From positions 2,232,001 to 2,296,000 of the forward strand of contig JAOSKN010000001.1 in the NCBI GenBank assembly GCA_027493525.1: DNA of 64,000 bases, given 5' to 3'. Both the position numbers and the translations under genes were made by a program. The notes beneath the pieces were generated by a model, which searched no databases, was not told the origin of the DNA, and saw only the letters and a list, made by a program, of their open reading frames with translations. The DNA is from Planctomycetota bacterium (GTDB lineage: Bacteria > Planctomycetota > SZUA-567 > H5-PLA8). Positions 21,945 through 31,227 of the stretch are shown piece after piece; the first letter of the stretch is position 1, and each line of letters begins with the position of its first letter.

Positions 21945-22727
21945 ATGCGCATCGGCATCTGCGGGTCCATCGAGCAGTCGGCCCAGCTCAAGGAGTTCGG
22001 CGCCGACTTCGTCGAAGAGAACGTCCAGCGCCTCCTGCTGCCCCAGGCGGAAGAAGAAACCTACGCGAAAGCGCGCGAGGCCTTCCCCGACCCGGTGCTG
22101 CCCGTGCCGGCCGCGAACTGCTTTCTGCCCGGCGCCCTGAAGTGCGTTGGGCCGGCCGTGGACCGCGAGGCGCTGCTGCGCTACGCCGAGCACGCCTTCA
22201 TGCGCGCGCACGACATCGGCCTGGAGGTGATCGTTTTCGGCAGCGGCGGCTCCCGCGCGATCCCCGAAGGCTTCGACCGCGAGAAGGCCAAAGCGCAGTT
22301 CGTCGCGCTGCTCAAGGACCTGGGGCCGCTCGCCGAAGGCCTCGGCGTCCACGTCGTCGTGGAGCCGCTCAACCGCGGCGAATGCAACTTCATCAACTCG
22401 CTGGCCGATGGCGCGGAACTGGTCCGGGCCGCCGGCCACCCGCATATCCGGCTCCTCGCCGACTTCTTCCACATGCTCCGCGAGGACGAGCCGCCGGAGG
22501 CGATAGACGAATTCGGAAGCCTGCTCCGGCACGTCCACCTCGCCGAGAAGGCCCAGCGCACCGCGCCGGGCGTCGCCGGCGACGACTTCCTGCCCTACCT
22601 CGAAGCCCTGAAGCGCGTGGGCTACGCGGACCTCATCTCCATCGAGTGCAAATGGAACGACCTGGCCACGGAAGCGCCGTTGAGCGTGGCGTACCTGCGC
22701 GGGCAGTTGGCGGAGGCGGGGCTGTAA
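21945..22727 (+). CDS. Sugar-phosphate isomerase/epimerase family protein
   Basis: The 260-residue TIM-barrel protein is of the xylose-isomerase-like type. Metal and catalytic residues are seen in VVVEPLNRGECNFINS, IRLLADFFHMLRED, RHVHLAEKAQR and ADLISIECKWND. AAAGGAG lies upstream of the ATG. Members interconvert ketoses, inososes and similar sugars, and the substrate cannot be told. The gene diverges from the secreted barrel protein, which hints at a shared sugar pathway. Confidence 0.88.
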   Translation: MRIGICGSIEQSAQLKEFGADFVEENVQRLLLPQAEEETYAKAREAFPDPVLPVPAANCFLPGALKCVGPAVDREALLRYAEHAFMRAHDIGLEVIVFGSGGSRAIPEGFDREKAKAQFVALLKDLGPLAEGLGVHVVVEPLNRGECNFINSLADGAELVRAAGHPHIRLLADFFHMLREDEPPEAIDEFGSLLRHVHLAEKAQRTAPGVAGDDFLPYLEALKRVGYADLISIECKWNDLATEAPLSVAYLRGQLAEAGL

Positions 22728-22736
22728 GACTCCCGG

Positions 22737-22934
22737 TCAGGCCGTTTTCTCGAGCAGTCTCAGCCTGCGCCGCGCAACGACGTGCCGCGCGCCGTCCTCG
22801 AAGATCACCGCGGCCGTGGCCATGCGCGTGCTGACCACACAACGCCCGTCGGGGCGGCGCTGCGGGTTGCAGCGCCGGCCGCGCAGCGCGTTTCGGGTGC
22901 TGCGGTCGCCCAGGTACATGTAGCGATAGCGCAT
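22737..22934 (-). CDS. Small hypothetical protein
   Basis: The 65-residue basic protein reads MRYRYMYLGDRSTRNALRG, then RRCNPQRRPDGRCVVSTR, then AAVIFEDGARHVVARRRLRL. The strand-rich pattern with a DGRC core and FEDG looks like a small beta-barrel or OB-type nucleic-acid-contacting protein, but the family is not recognised. In-frame sequence extends upstream to 23012 but looks non-coding. It is convergent with the isomerase gene. Confidence 0.5.
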   Translation of the reverse strand: MRYRYMYLGDRSTRNALRGRRCNPQRRPDGRCVVSTRMATAAVIFEDGARHVVARRRLRLLEKTA

Positions 22935-23021
22935 GACGGTATGGCTGCGGGCGAGACGCCCGCGGTACGCAAGACAGCCAACGAGTCGGCGGCGTTCCGT
23001 CTTGTTCCTCAAGACTCAAAC

Positions 23022-24539
23022 CTACCTGCGCCGGCCGCGCTCCTTCGGCGGATTCGGCGGACCGCCTTCGTCCATCCCGTCGAACATGCTGCCCAGCATG
23101 TCGCGGTAGCGCCCGAGCCCCTCGGTCTCGTCCTTCGCCAGCAGCCGCGACTGGTGCAGGCCCTCGAGCACGAACTCCATCGCCGCGGCCAATTCCAGGC
23201 GCTCGTCCTTCATCGGCACGTACTGCCTGGCGAGGTCCGCCAGCCCGCCGACGGCCTGCAGGGCCTGCTCGGCCTCCGCGGCGCTTCCGGCGTCGTGGAG
23301 CTGGACGACATGCCCGGCCGCGAAGTGCGCGACGACTTGCTTGTACGGGCCGAAGCTCGCCTCCTGCTTCTCCTTCCCGTAGGCGTCGGGCAGGTAGCGG
23401 TCGAAGACCTCTTTAAGACCCCGCCCGACCAGGTGCCGCGCGACGTTCGCCGCGCCTTCCTGCTCGCCCTCGTAGACCAGCTCGACCTTGCCCGTGACGG
23501 CGCTGATCGCCGGCTGAAAGTCCACGGGCCGCGCGCAGGCCGAGGTTTCGCCGTGGAGCAGCGCGCGCCGCTCGGCGTTGGAGATCACGTTCTCCAGCAG
23601 CGTGATCGGGAGCCGCGCGCTGACGCCGCTGGACTGGTCCAGGAATTCGCTCTTGCGCGCCGCGAAGGCAACTTCTTCCACCGCCTCCAGCAGGTACGCC
23701 GGCACGTAAACGCGGACTTCGCCCTCGCGCCGCGTCCAGGCCTCCTGCCGCGTGATCGATAGCGCCTCTTCCAGCTTGGCCGGGTAATGCGTCAGGATCT
23801 GGCTGGCGATGCGGTCCTTCAGCGGCGTGATGATGCTCCCGCGGTTGGTGTAGTCCTCGGGATTGGCCGTGTAGAGCATCAACACGTCCATGGGCAGGCG
23901 CACGGGGAAACCGCGGATCTGGATATCGCGCTCCTGCATGATGTTCAGGAGCCCCACCTGGATGCGGCTGGGCAGGTCGGGCAGCTCGTTGATGCAGAAG
24001 ATGCCGCGGTTGGTGCGCGGGATGATCCCGTAGTGGATGACTTCCTCGCTGGCGTAATCGAGGCGCTTGGTGGCGGCCTTGATCGGATCGATGTCGCCGA
24101 TCAGGTCGGCGATGGTGACGTCGGGCGTGGCGAGCTTCTCGCGGTAGCGCTCGGCGCGCGGGAGCCAGTGGATCGCGGCGGCATCTCCGGCGGCGGCCAG
24201 ATGCGCGCGCGCGCCGTTGCTCACCGGCGCCAGGGGATCCTCGTTGAGCGGGAAGCCGGCCAGCACGGGGATCTCGGGATCGAGCAGCTCGGTGAGCTGC
24301 CGCGCGATCCGCGTCTTGGCCTGTCCGCGCAAGCCCAGCAGGATGAAATCGTGCCGCGAAAGCAGCGCGTTGACGATCTGCGGCAGCACGGTCTTCTCGT
24401 AGCCGATCACGCCCGGAAATAGCGGCTCCTTCGACTTGAGCTTCGCGATCAGGTTGCGGCGCAGTTCGTCTTTCAGCCCGCAGGGCCGGTACCCGCTGCG
24501 CTTCAGTTCGCCGACGGTGGTGGGCTTCGGTGCGGCCAT
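23022..24539 (-). CDS. AAA+ ATPase of the magnesium-chelatase / MoxR type
   Basis: The protein is about 505 residues. Its Walker A is GLRGQAKTR, of the kind seen in Mg-chelatase-like ATPases. IFCINELPDLPSRIQVGLLNIMQERDIQIRGFPVRLPMDVLMLYTANPEDYTNRGSIITPLKDRI matches the Walker B, sensor and clade-specific insert of that group. The C-terminus is helical and ends in PPNPPKERGRRR. The start was chosen at MAAPKPTTVGELKRSGY behind AAGGATTCGC. Such ATPases usually remodel a partner protein with a VWA domain. None is adjacent here, so the partner is unknown. Confidence 0.85.
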   Translation of the reverse strand: MAAPKPTTVGELKRSGYRPCGLKDELRRNLIAKLKSKEPLFPGVIGYEKTVLPQIVNALLSRHDFILLGLRGQAKTRIARQLTELLDPEIPVLAGFPLNEDPLAPVSNGARAHLAAAGDAAAIHWLPRAERYREKLATPDVTIADLIGDIDPIKAATKRLDYASEEVIHYGIIPRTNRGIFCINELPDLPSRIQVGLLNIMQERDIQIRGFPVRLPMDVLMLYTANPEDYTNRGSIITPLKDRIASQILTHYPAKLEEALSITRQEAWTRREGEVRVYVPAYLLEAVEEVAFAARKSEFLDQSSGVSARLPITLLENVISNAERRALLHGETSACARPVDFQPAISAVTGKVELVYEGEQEGAANVARHLVGRGLKEVFDRYLPDAYGKEKQEASFGPYKQVVAHFAAGHVVQLHDAGSAAEAEQALQAVGGLADLARQYVPMKDERLELAAAMEFVLEGLHQSRLLAKDETEGLGRYRDMLGSMFDGMDEGGPPNPPKERGRRR

Positions 24540-24600
24540 GCGAATCCTTCCCGGCGCCTCGCGCCTAGACCGCACCTATCTAACGGAAGAAGGAGGCGAA

Positions 24601-25452
24601 TCAAAGCAGAGGCTGGGCGGCCGCGCCGCGGCGGTAGGCACTGGCCGTCGTCCCCGTCTTCTGCCGGAACTGGCGCGAGAAGAAGTACACGTCCTTGTAA
24701 CCCAGCGCGAAGGCGATCTCCGAGACGCTCAGGTCGGTCTCCGCCAGCAGTTGGCGGGCGCGGTCGATCCGCGCGCGGAGCGCGTACTCCCGCGGCGCCT
24801 GCCCCAGCACCTTGCGGAAGATCCGCGCGAAGTGGTCGGGGCTGTAGCCGGCCTTGCGCGCCAGTTCGGCGACCGATTGCGCCTCCAGCGGGCTCTCGTC
24901 GATCCGCTGCGCCAGGGCGAGCACGGTCTGGCGGTGGCGCCGGTCGGTGGCCGACTCGTCGGCCTCGCCCGCCCCGCCCCGCCGCGAGGCCCGCGCGTCG
25001 AGGTCCATCAGCAGGCCCGTGAAAAGCTGCGCCGCGATCGCCTCGGCTTGCTCGCCCGAACTCCGCAACAGCTCGTTGACCCGGCTCAGCACCCCGTCCA
25101 CGAAGTTCACGTCGGCCACGTCGTTGAGGATCGGCGGGACCGGCGCAGCGTAAGGCCGCAGCGCGCCGCGGGCGTCCAACAGGCTGAAATGCCGGAAGCT
25201 GACGCCCAGCCGGTCGTGCAGGTCCTGCTCGGCCAGATACAAGCCTCCCGGGCGCATCCATAGGCAGATGCCGGGGCGCAGATGCACCAAGCCCTGATGA
25301 GTCCGCATCTGTCCATGACCGGCCCATACGAACCATAAGTCGTAGTCGAATAACCTCTTAGACCATGATTCCTCTAACCGCCAGCCGGGCTCGCAGCGCA
25401 CGCGGCCTCCGCTGGACAGCTTGACCCGGGTACTCGGCCAGTCCACGAACAT
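24601..25452 (-). CDS. AraC-family transcriptional regulator
   Basis: About 283 residues. A cupin-like sensor part (LRPGICLWMRPGGLYLAEQDLHDRLGVSFRHF) is followed by two helix-turn-helix units: SVAELARKAGYSPDHFARIFRKVLGQAPREY, then DLSVSEIAFALGYKDVYFFSRQFRQKTGTTASAYRR. The gene diverges from a PhyH oxygenase gene with a 102-base AT-richer gap that should hold its operator. This is one of four such AraC/PhyH arrangements in the window. The effector is unknown, though relatives usually respond to sugars. Confidence 0.9.
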   Translation of the reverse strand: MFVDWPSTRVKLSSGGRVRCEPGWRLEESWSKRLFDYDLWFVWAGHGQMRTHQGLVHLRPGICLWMRPGGLYLAEQDLHDRLGVSFRHFSLLDARGALRPYAAPVPPILNDVADVNFVDGVLSRVNELLRSSGEQAEAIAAQLFTGLLMDLDARASRRGGAGEADESATDRRHRQTVLALAQRIDESPLEAQSVAELARKAGYSPDHFARIFRKVLGQAPREYALRARIDRARQLLAETDLSVSEIAFALGYKDVYFFSRQFRQKTGTTASAYRRGAAAQPLL

Positions 25453-25554
25453 GCATGGAGAATATCGGATAAATACAAATCTTTCCAGCTCGGTTCCATG
25501 GCCTGGAACCGGCTCGTAAGGGATACTCAGCACATCGGTTAAGGAGACCTCCGC

Positions 25555-26412
25555 ATGTCCGGCGCCCCTACGCTCGAAGCCCCCGCCAAGCCGAAGTATT
25601 CCTGCCTGGGCAAGGAGGCCGGCGTCTCGGTCGTCAAGCCGGGCGCGAAGGTCTGGACCGAGCCGATGCCCGAGCGCGAGGAGGAGCAGGCGGCGTTCTT
25701 CCGGCGCGAGGGCTTCTTGGTCCTCCGCGGCGTGCTTTCGCGCGCGGAACTGGACGAACTGGATGCCGAGGTCGCGCGGATGGTGCGCGAGCACCACAAG
25801 CTCCCGCGCATCCGCGAGGGCTTCGACCTGGAGCCGAACCAGGACGCGAAGCGCGCCACGCCGACCTTCCGCAAGATCGGCGGGATGAGCGACCTGAGCG
25901 GCGCGTTTCACGACCTGATGTGCCACCCGCGCATCACGCGCGCCCTGCGCATGGTCATGGGTCCGGTGATCGAACTCTACCGCGACGTGCTGATGATGAA
26001 GCCCGCGCGCGTCGGCCGCGAGAAGCCCTGGCACCAGGACAGCGTCTACTGGCCCTGGAACCCGATGGATCTCTGCTCCGCCATGACCGCGCTCGACGAC
26101 GCCGCCCCCGAGAACGGCTGCCTCCAGGTGATCCCGCGCACGCACCTGAAGGAGATCCAGCACTACGGCAGGGAACTCCAGATCGACCTGACCGAGGAAC
26201 AGCAGGCGAATACGCATTACGTCCCGCTCAAAGCCGGCGATACGCTGCTCTTCCACTCGCTGCTGCTGCACGGCAGCGAGCCCAACCGCTCCGAGCAGGA
26301 CCGGCGCGTGGCGATCCTGAGCTACAAGACGCCGGGGCTGAAGTTCATCGGCAAGGGCGAGGCGCCCAAGTCGATCGTGATCCACGACGTCAAGCCGTTC
26401 GGGTACGTCTGA
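25555..26412 (+). CDS. Phytanoyl-CoA dioxygenase (PhyH) family protein
   Basis: The 285-residue Fe(II)/2-oxoglutarate oxygenase has the iron-binding HxD in EKPWHQDSVYWPW, the distal His in LLHGSEPNRSEQDRR (the Arg would bind 2-oxoglutarate), and ENGCLQVIPRTHL. It begins with a FFRREGFLVLRGVLS start typical of the family. Substrate unknown. An AAGGAG sits before the start. The next PhyH gene starts 28 bases downstream, so the two probably form one operon under the divergent AraC regulator. Confidence 0.9.
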   Translation: MSGAPTLEAPAKPKYSCLGKEAGVSVVKPGAKVWTEPMPEREEEQAAFFRREGFLVLRGVLSRAELDELDAEVARMVREHHKLPRIREGFDLEPNQDAKRATPTFRKIGGMSDLSGAFHDLMCHPRITRALRMVMGPVIELYRDVLMMKPARVGREKPWHQDSVYWPWNPMDLCSAMTALDDAAPENGCLQVIPRTHLKEIQHYGRELQIDLTEEQQANTHYVPLKAGDTLLFHSLLLHGSEPNRSEQDRRVAILSYKTPGLKFIGKGEAPKSIVIHDVKPFGYV

Positions 26413-26440
26413 ACCGGCTGCCTTCCCCGGAGAACCGCCC

Positions 26441-27298
26441 ATGGCCGAAGCCGTGCTGTTCGAGAAGCAGGTCGCCGTCGAGCACGCGCCGGAACTCTAT
26501 ACGGTCGCGTCCAGCGCCGCGCCGTTGCGGGGGCTGGCGGCGGTTGCGGACGAGCAGGTCGCGCGCTACCGGCGGGACGGCTTCCTGGCCGTGGAGGGCG
26601 CGCTGAGCGAGCAGGAAGTGGAAGACGCGCGCGCGGGCCTCCACGACCTGATCGTCGGGCGCAACCCCGAGTTCAAGGGCGTGCTCTTCGAGGCCGCCGC
26701 GAAGGAGAAGCTCGAGACGCTTAGCGAGACCGAGCGCGAACTGGCCGTGCGCAAGGTTTTCAACTTCATCCGCTTCGACCCGCGCCTGGACCTCCTCGCG
26801 AAGAAGCCCGAGCTGCTGGCGGTGGCGGCGAAACTCATGGGCGGCGCGGAGCCCGAACTCTTTCAGGACATGGCCCTGGTCAAGCCGCCGAAGATCGGGC
26901 GCGAGAAGCCCTGGCACCAGGACTGCGCGTACTTCAACTATCCCGTCGGCACCGCAGTCGTCGGGGTCTGGATCGCGCTGGACGAGGCGACGGTCGCCAA
27001 CGGCTGCATGCACGTCCTGTCGGGCGGGCACCGCGAAGGCCCCAAGATCCACTTCAACCGCCGCGACTGGCAGATCTGCGACCGCGAGATGCTCGGCCGA
27101 CAGGCCGTCGCCGTCCCGCTCAAGCCCGGCGGCGCGCTCTTCTTCGACGGGCTGCTGCCCCACGGCACGCCCACCAATCACTCCGACCAGCGCCGCCGCG
27201 CGCTTCAGTTCCACTACGCCCCGGCGAATGTCTCCAAGATGAAGACCGAAGAACGCCTGGCGATCTACGGCAGCGAGGGGAAGGACGTATCCTGCTGA
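26441..27298 (+). CDS. Phytanoyl-CoA dioxygenase (PhyH) family protein
   Basis: The 285-residue oxygenase has the iron site in EKPWHQDCAYFNYP, NGCMHVLSGGH, and the distal His with following Arg in GLLPHGTPTNHSDQRRRALQFHY. The N-terminus has RYRRDGFLAVEGALS. It is the second gene of a PhyH pair, with the same metal site but clearly different flanking sequence from its neighbour, so it is an old duplicate or a different substrate class. Confidence 0.9.
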   Translation: MAEAVLFEKQVAVEHAPELYTVASSAAPLRGLAAVADEQVARYRRDGFLAVEGALSEQEVEDARAGLHDLIVGRNPEFKGVLFEAAAKEKLETLSETERELAVRKVFNFIRFDPRLDLLAKKPELLAVAAKLMGGAEPELFQDMALVKPPKIGREKPWHQDCAYFNYPVGTAVVGVWIALDEATVANGCMHVLSGGHREGPKIHFNRRDWQICDREMLGRQAVAVPLKPGGALFFDGLLPHGTPTNHSDQRRRALQFHYAPANVSKMKTEERLAIYGSEGKDVSC

Positions 27299-27431
27299 GC
27301 GGACGCCCCGATTCACGATTCGGCAGGCCGGCTGCACATGTTCCCCTCCTTACTTTTCAGGCCTTTGACGCCAAATTCCTGAATCTACCCCTCCCGCGGC
27401 CCTGTTGATCTTGCAAACGGGGGCGCGGACA

Positions 27432-30164
27432 ATGGCGGCAGTGGCGATCGACGAACCCCTCACGGCGGCCCGGTCCGGGGACCGCCAGGCGCTGGGCGAT
27501 CTGCTGGCCGAGCACCAGAACGCGTGCTACGGCTTCGCGCTGCGGCTGACCGGCAACGGAGCCGACGCGGAGGACCTCTGCCAGGAGGCCTTCATGCGCG
27601 CCGCCGAGCGGATCGCCCAGTACCAGCCAACCGGTTCCTTCCGCGCATGGCTGCTGCGCATCGTCTTCCGCGTGCATCTCAATCGGACCGAGAGCGAGAA
27701 GGCGCGGAAAGCGCGAGAAGAGAGGCGGGGCATGGATCAGCAGGCTTCACCGCAGGGCATGCTGGAGCGGCTGGGCGACCACGAGCTGCTCGAGGCCGCG
27801 CGCGCCGCGCTGGCCGGCCTGGAGCGCAAGTACAGCCTGCCCATCGCGCTGCATTACGAACAGGGACTGAGCTACGACGAGGCCGCGGCGGTGCTGGAGA
27901 TGCCGCGCGGAACCGTCGCGACGAACATCCGGCGCGGGCTGGAGCGCGTGCGCGAGACGCTGGCGAGCAAGGGCTTTGCCTGCACGACGGCCGCCCTGGC
28001 CGCGACCCTCCAGAGCGCCCCGGGGACCATCGCCCCGGCGAGCCTGGCGGCGGCGATCCATAGCGCGGCGGCGGCCGCCAAGGCCTCCGCGGCAGCCGGC
28101 GCGACCGGAGCCGCAGGCGGGGCCGGAGTGAACGCGACCGCGGGCGGCGCGCTCTTCGTCAAGGCCGGCGGCGGTACGCTGCTGGCGGCCGCGAAGCTCA
28201 AGCTCGCGCTCGTGGTCGCGGCGGTGGCCGTGGCCGGCACGGTGGGCGTCCCCGCCGTGATGCACCAACTCGCGCCGGAAACGGCCGAGGCCCCCGCCGG
28301 CGCGCCGCGGGAGGACGGAGCTCCCGGCACGCAGGTTCCGGCCGGCGGCCAGGAAGGGCGAGAAGCCCCCGCCAAGGGTTCGAAAGACAACGCGGAGACC
28401 AAGGATCCCAAGCGCCTGCGCGAGGCCGCCGACGAGGACCTGCGCCGCCTGGGAATTCTCGTCCCCGGCTTCAAAGCCGTGCCGCTCACCGGCAGCCTGA
28501 CCTTGGCGAAAGAGCAGGGTCTCACGGTCGACGACCTCCGCGGCAAGGAACTCGATCCCAACCCGCCCGTCCCCTCCGGCCCGCGCCCGAAGTACGATCC
28601 GCGCCAGGCCGACGACGGCATCGACAACGCCCGCCCTTACCTTGCGCGCGGCATCCGGCCCTTCCGCTTCCGCGAGTTCCACTGCGAGTTCAACTACGGC
28701 GGCTGGCACAACTACGACATGACCGATTACGCCGTGCAGCACGGCTTCGAGTACGCCTACCCGTACATCCGCAAGGTCGAAGAGACGGCCTCCTGGCCGC
28801 AAGGCGCGCGGATCATGCACTGGATGGGGTTCGTGAACTGGGACGACTGGCTCCCCGCGCACAAGCTCCCCGCCGGGCGCTACGACCTGCTGATGGACCT
28901 GGACCTCCCGAAGCTCCTGCTGGACGAGGGACGCGGAAAGCTCGAGGCCGGCTCCGATCGGGCCAGGGACCGCGCCGACCTGCTGATGATCGACATGGAG
29001 CACCCGGTGCTGGCGCCCGAGAAACTCCGCGCGCAGGACTGGTATCCCAAGGGCGGCACGGAGGCCGAGCGCGCGGCCTTCGAGAAGAAATACTACGACG
29101 GCTACGCGCGGACCTACATCGAGCCGGTTCGCTGCGCGCGCAAACAGGGCTGGAAGAACCTCTCGATTTACGGCTGGGCGCCGTACGGCCGGACCTGGGG
29201 CGGGCTGGAGCAGCCCGAAGCGGAGCCCGGCGCGCAGTTCGCCTGGAACGCCTTCGGACGGCAGATTCTGGACGAGGTCGATATCGTCAACAACAGCGTC
29301 TACTGCTTCTACTGGTCGCCCAAGAACGTCGCCTATGTCCTCGAAAACATGGACCGCAACCGCGAGCTGGTCCTGTCCGCCGAGCGGCCCAAGCCCATCC
29401 GCCCCTACACCTGGACGCTCATGCACGGCGGCGGGCCAAACTGGCGCTGGTGGCGCGGCCTGCCGCTGGCCAACGAGGAGATGCGCGCGCTGACGGCCGC
29501 GCTCTTCTTCGCCGGCGTCGACGGCTTCGTGGCCTGGAACTGGTCGGGCACCGGGACGCACCAGCGGGTCAACCTGAAACAGAAAACGCAAAAGACCCAA
29601 GCCGGCCCCGACGGCAAAGACGTCAAGACTTCGGTCTGGGAGCCGCTCGACGCGATGATCGGGACGCCTTTCACGGCGGCCGACACGAAGGGCGTTGAGG
29701 ACGCCTTCGCCCGGTACGAGGCCCTGCACGCGATCGGCTTCGACGAGACGAAAGACACCATCCGGTTCCAGCGCATCCTGCCGGCACGGCCGGACAAGGG
29801 GCTGGGCGACGCCTTTCCCGTATTCGAAATGGACCGCGCGAAGCTCGAGCAGCTCCTGCGCCCGCAGAGCGAGGCGGTCGCGGGGATGATCGAGGGCATG
29901 GCGCTCGCGCGCGCTTTCGAGACCCTGCTCCGGCACGGCGAGGTGAAGATCGACGTCGACGCCGGCGCGCAGTGGAAGGGCACGCTCCCGATCGTGCGCC
30001 GCGTCAGGTTCGGCGTCTACCACCTGCTCTTCGCCTACGATCCGGCGGTCGTCTACGGCGGCGCGCCGCGCGAGATCGTGCTCCAGGACTTCGACGGCGT
30101 GAAGGGGCGCACGCTCAACCTGCCCGCCGACGCCAATGCGCGAATCTTCCTGCTCCAGGAATAG
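27432..30164 (+). CDS. ECF-type sigma factor joined through a membrane helix to an extracytoplasmic barrel domain
   Basis: About 910 residues. Sigma region 2 (CYGFALRLTGNGADAEDLCQEAFMRAAERI) and region 4 (LEMPRGTVATNIRRGLERVRETL) occupy residues 1 to about 185. A Ala-rich linker (PASLAAAIHSAAAAAKASA) leads to a membrane helix at about 255-278 (KLKLALVVAAVAVAGTVGV). The rest, roughly 600 residues, looks like a (beta/alpha)8 barrel: HCEFNYGGWHNYDMTDY, LLMIDMEHP, NLSIYGWAPYG, VDGFVAWNWSGTG. The sigma part is cytoplasmic and the barrel outside, so this reads as a one-piece sensor. ATG 27432 is preferred over the in-frame TTG at 27405. Confidence 0.85.
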   Translation: MAAVAIDEPLTAARSGDRQALGDLLAEHQNACYGFALRLTGNGADAEDLCQEAFMRAAERIAQYQPTGSFRAWLLRIVFRVHLNRTESEKARKAREERRGMDQQASPQGMLERLGDHELLEAARAALAGLERKYSLPIALHYEQGLSYDEAAAVLEMPRGTVATNIRRGLERVRETLASKGFACTTAALAATLQSAPGTIAPASLAAAIHSAAAAAKASAAAGATGAAGGAGVNATAGGALFVKAGGGTLLAAAKLKLALVVAAVAVAGTVGVPAVMHQLAPETAEAPAGAPREDGAPGTQVPAGGQEGREAPAKGSKDNAETKDPKRLREAADEDLRRLGILVPGFKAVPLTGSLTLAKEQGLTVDDLRGKELDPNPPVPSGPRPKYDPRQADDGIDNARPYLARGIRPFRFREFHCEFNYGGWHNYDMTDYAVQHGFEYAYPYIRKVEETASWPQGARIMHWMGFVNWDDWLPAHKLPAGRYDLLMDLDLPKLLLDEGRGKLEAGSDRARDRADLLMIDMEHPVLAPEKLRAQDWYPKGGTEAERAAFEKKYYDGYARTYIEPVRCARKQGWKNLSIYGWAPYGRTWGGLEQPEAEPGAQFAWNAFGRQILDEVDIVNNSVYCFYWSPKNVAYVLENMDRNRELVLSAERPKPIRPYTWTLMHGGGPNWRWWRGLPLANEEMRALTAALFFAGVDGFVAWNWSGTGTHQRVNLKQKTQKTQAGPDGKDVKTSVWEPLDAMIGTPFTAADTKGVEDAFARYEALHAIGFDETKDTIRFQRILPARPDKGLGDAFPVFEMDRAKLEQLLRPQSEAVAGMIEGMALARAFETLLRHGEVKIDVDAGAQWKGTLPIVRRVRFGVYHLLFAYDPAVVYGGAPREIVLQDFDGVKGRTLNLPADANARIFLLQE

Positions 30165-30185
30165 CGCGCGCCGACGGCCGTACTC

Positions 30186-30350
30186 AGTACCGTGCCGCGG
30201 AAGTAACTGGCCCAATGCGCCGGGTATTTTGTCCCGGATCGAGGCGCGTCGAGGGAGCATATCGGGACGAAGATCTGTGACCGAGACGCAACGAAGAGCC
30301 GGGGCAAAAGGCCCGGCGCCGTGGGTCAGGAACTTTCGCGGCGCGGTACT
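30186..30350 (+). repeat. Fold-back repeat, copy A
   Basis: The 165-bp element has complementary ends (AGTACCGTGCCGCGG... and ...CGCGGCGCGGTACT), a second stem CTGGCCCA/TGGGTCAG, and an inner pair TTTTGTCCCGG/CCGGGGCAAAA. It lies between the 3' ends of the convergent sigma-barrel and PhyH genes. The PhyH stop codon TGA uses its last base. Confidence 0.85.
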
Positions 30351-31117
30351 CAGGCCTTCGCCACCAGCTCCCCGTCCTTCAGGAACGGCTCGGCCCGGCC
30401 CATGAGCTTGCCTTCGGGGCTGGCCATCGGGATCGGCGAGTACTGCGCGAGGTAGACGCGGCGCCAGCCGTTGGTCCGGTTGAAGCCGCTGCGATGGAAG
30501 GTGAACGAGCTGAAGACGGCGATGCTCCCTGCCGGCGCGAGCACCGGCACGCCCGGATCCTCGCCGTGATACCCGATCAGATCGTTCGTCCGCGGATCGT
30601 GGACGTGCTCCTTCAGTTCGCGCGAGCCCGCCCGGCCGTAAGGCAGGATGTACGCCGTGCCGTTGGCCTCGCTCATGTCGTCGAGCGCGCACCAGCAGGT
30701 CACGTACGGCGGGTGGCCGGGCACGTCGCGGCAGTAGCCGCTGTCCTGGTGCCACGAGAAGGTCATGCCCTTCTCGGCGGCCTTCACCACGTACTGCTCC
30801 CAGAAGTAGTACGCCGTGCCCCCGATCGTGGCCTTGCAGATCTCGGCCATCAGCGGGCTGAAGTAGAACTCGCGCAACTGCGGGTCGTCGTTCGACGGAA
30901 AGCCGCAGAAGTAGCGGTTGTCCCGGAGATTGATCCCCAGCTTGACGACGCCTTGCGCGTCCATCTTCGCGTTGACGCGTTCGATGGAGGCCTGGCAGCA
31001 ATCGCGCAACAGCCGCAAGTGCTCTTCCGGGATGACCGACTCCAGGATGAAGTAGCCTTCCTCGCGGTACTGCTCCTGCTGGGCCTTGGTGATCTGAATC
31101 GGCGCGACGGCGTGCAT
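30350..31117 (-). CDS. Phytanoyl-CoA dioxygenase (PhyH) family protein
   Basis: The 255-residue oxygenase has the iron-binding HQD in MTFSWHQDSGYCRDVPGHPP and a distal FHRSGFNRTNGWRRVYLAQYSP. The start MHAVAPIQITKAQQEQYREEG was chosen because AAGGAG precedes it. In-frame sequence upstream to 31171 looks non-coding. It diverges from an AraC gene with a 110-base gap. Its last codon is followed by a stop that overlaps the border of a fold-back repeat. Confidence 0.9.
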   Translation of the reverse strand: MHAVAPIQITKAQQEQYREEGYFILESVIPEEHLRLLRDCCQASIERVNAKMDAQGVVKLGINLRDNRYFCGFPSNDDPQLREFYFSPLMAEICKATIGGTAYYFWEQYVVKAAEKGMTFSWHQDSGYCRDVPGHPPYVTCWCALDDMSEANGTAYILPYGRAGSRELKEHVHDPRTNDLIGYHGEDPGVPVLAPAGSIAVFSSFTFHRSGFNRTNGWRRVYLAQYSPIPMASPEGKLMGRAEPFLKDGELVAKA

Positions 31118-31227
31118 GGCGGGCTCCTTGGTTTTAACTTTGGACCTTTGATCAATGTTCTCAGTATCCATCGCCGGATGGGCTTAATCTTCTCATTCTG
31201 GGGCAACTTGTTATCATTTCGTGTCCC

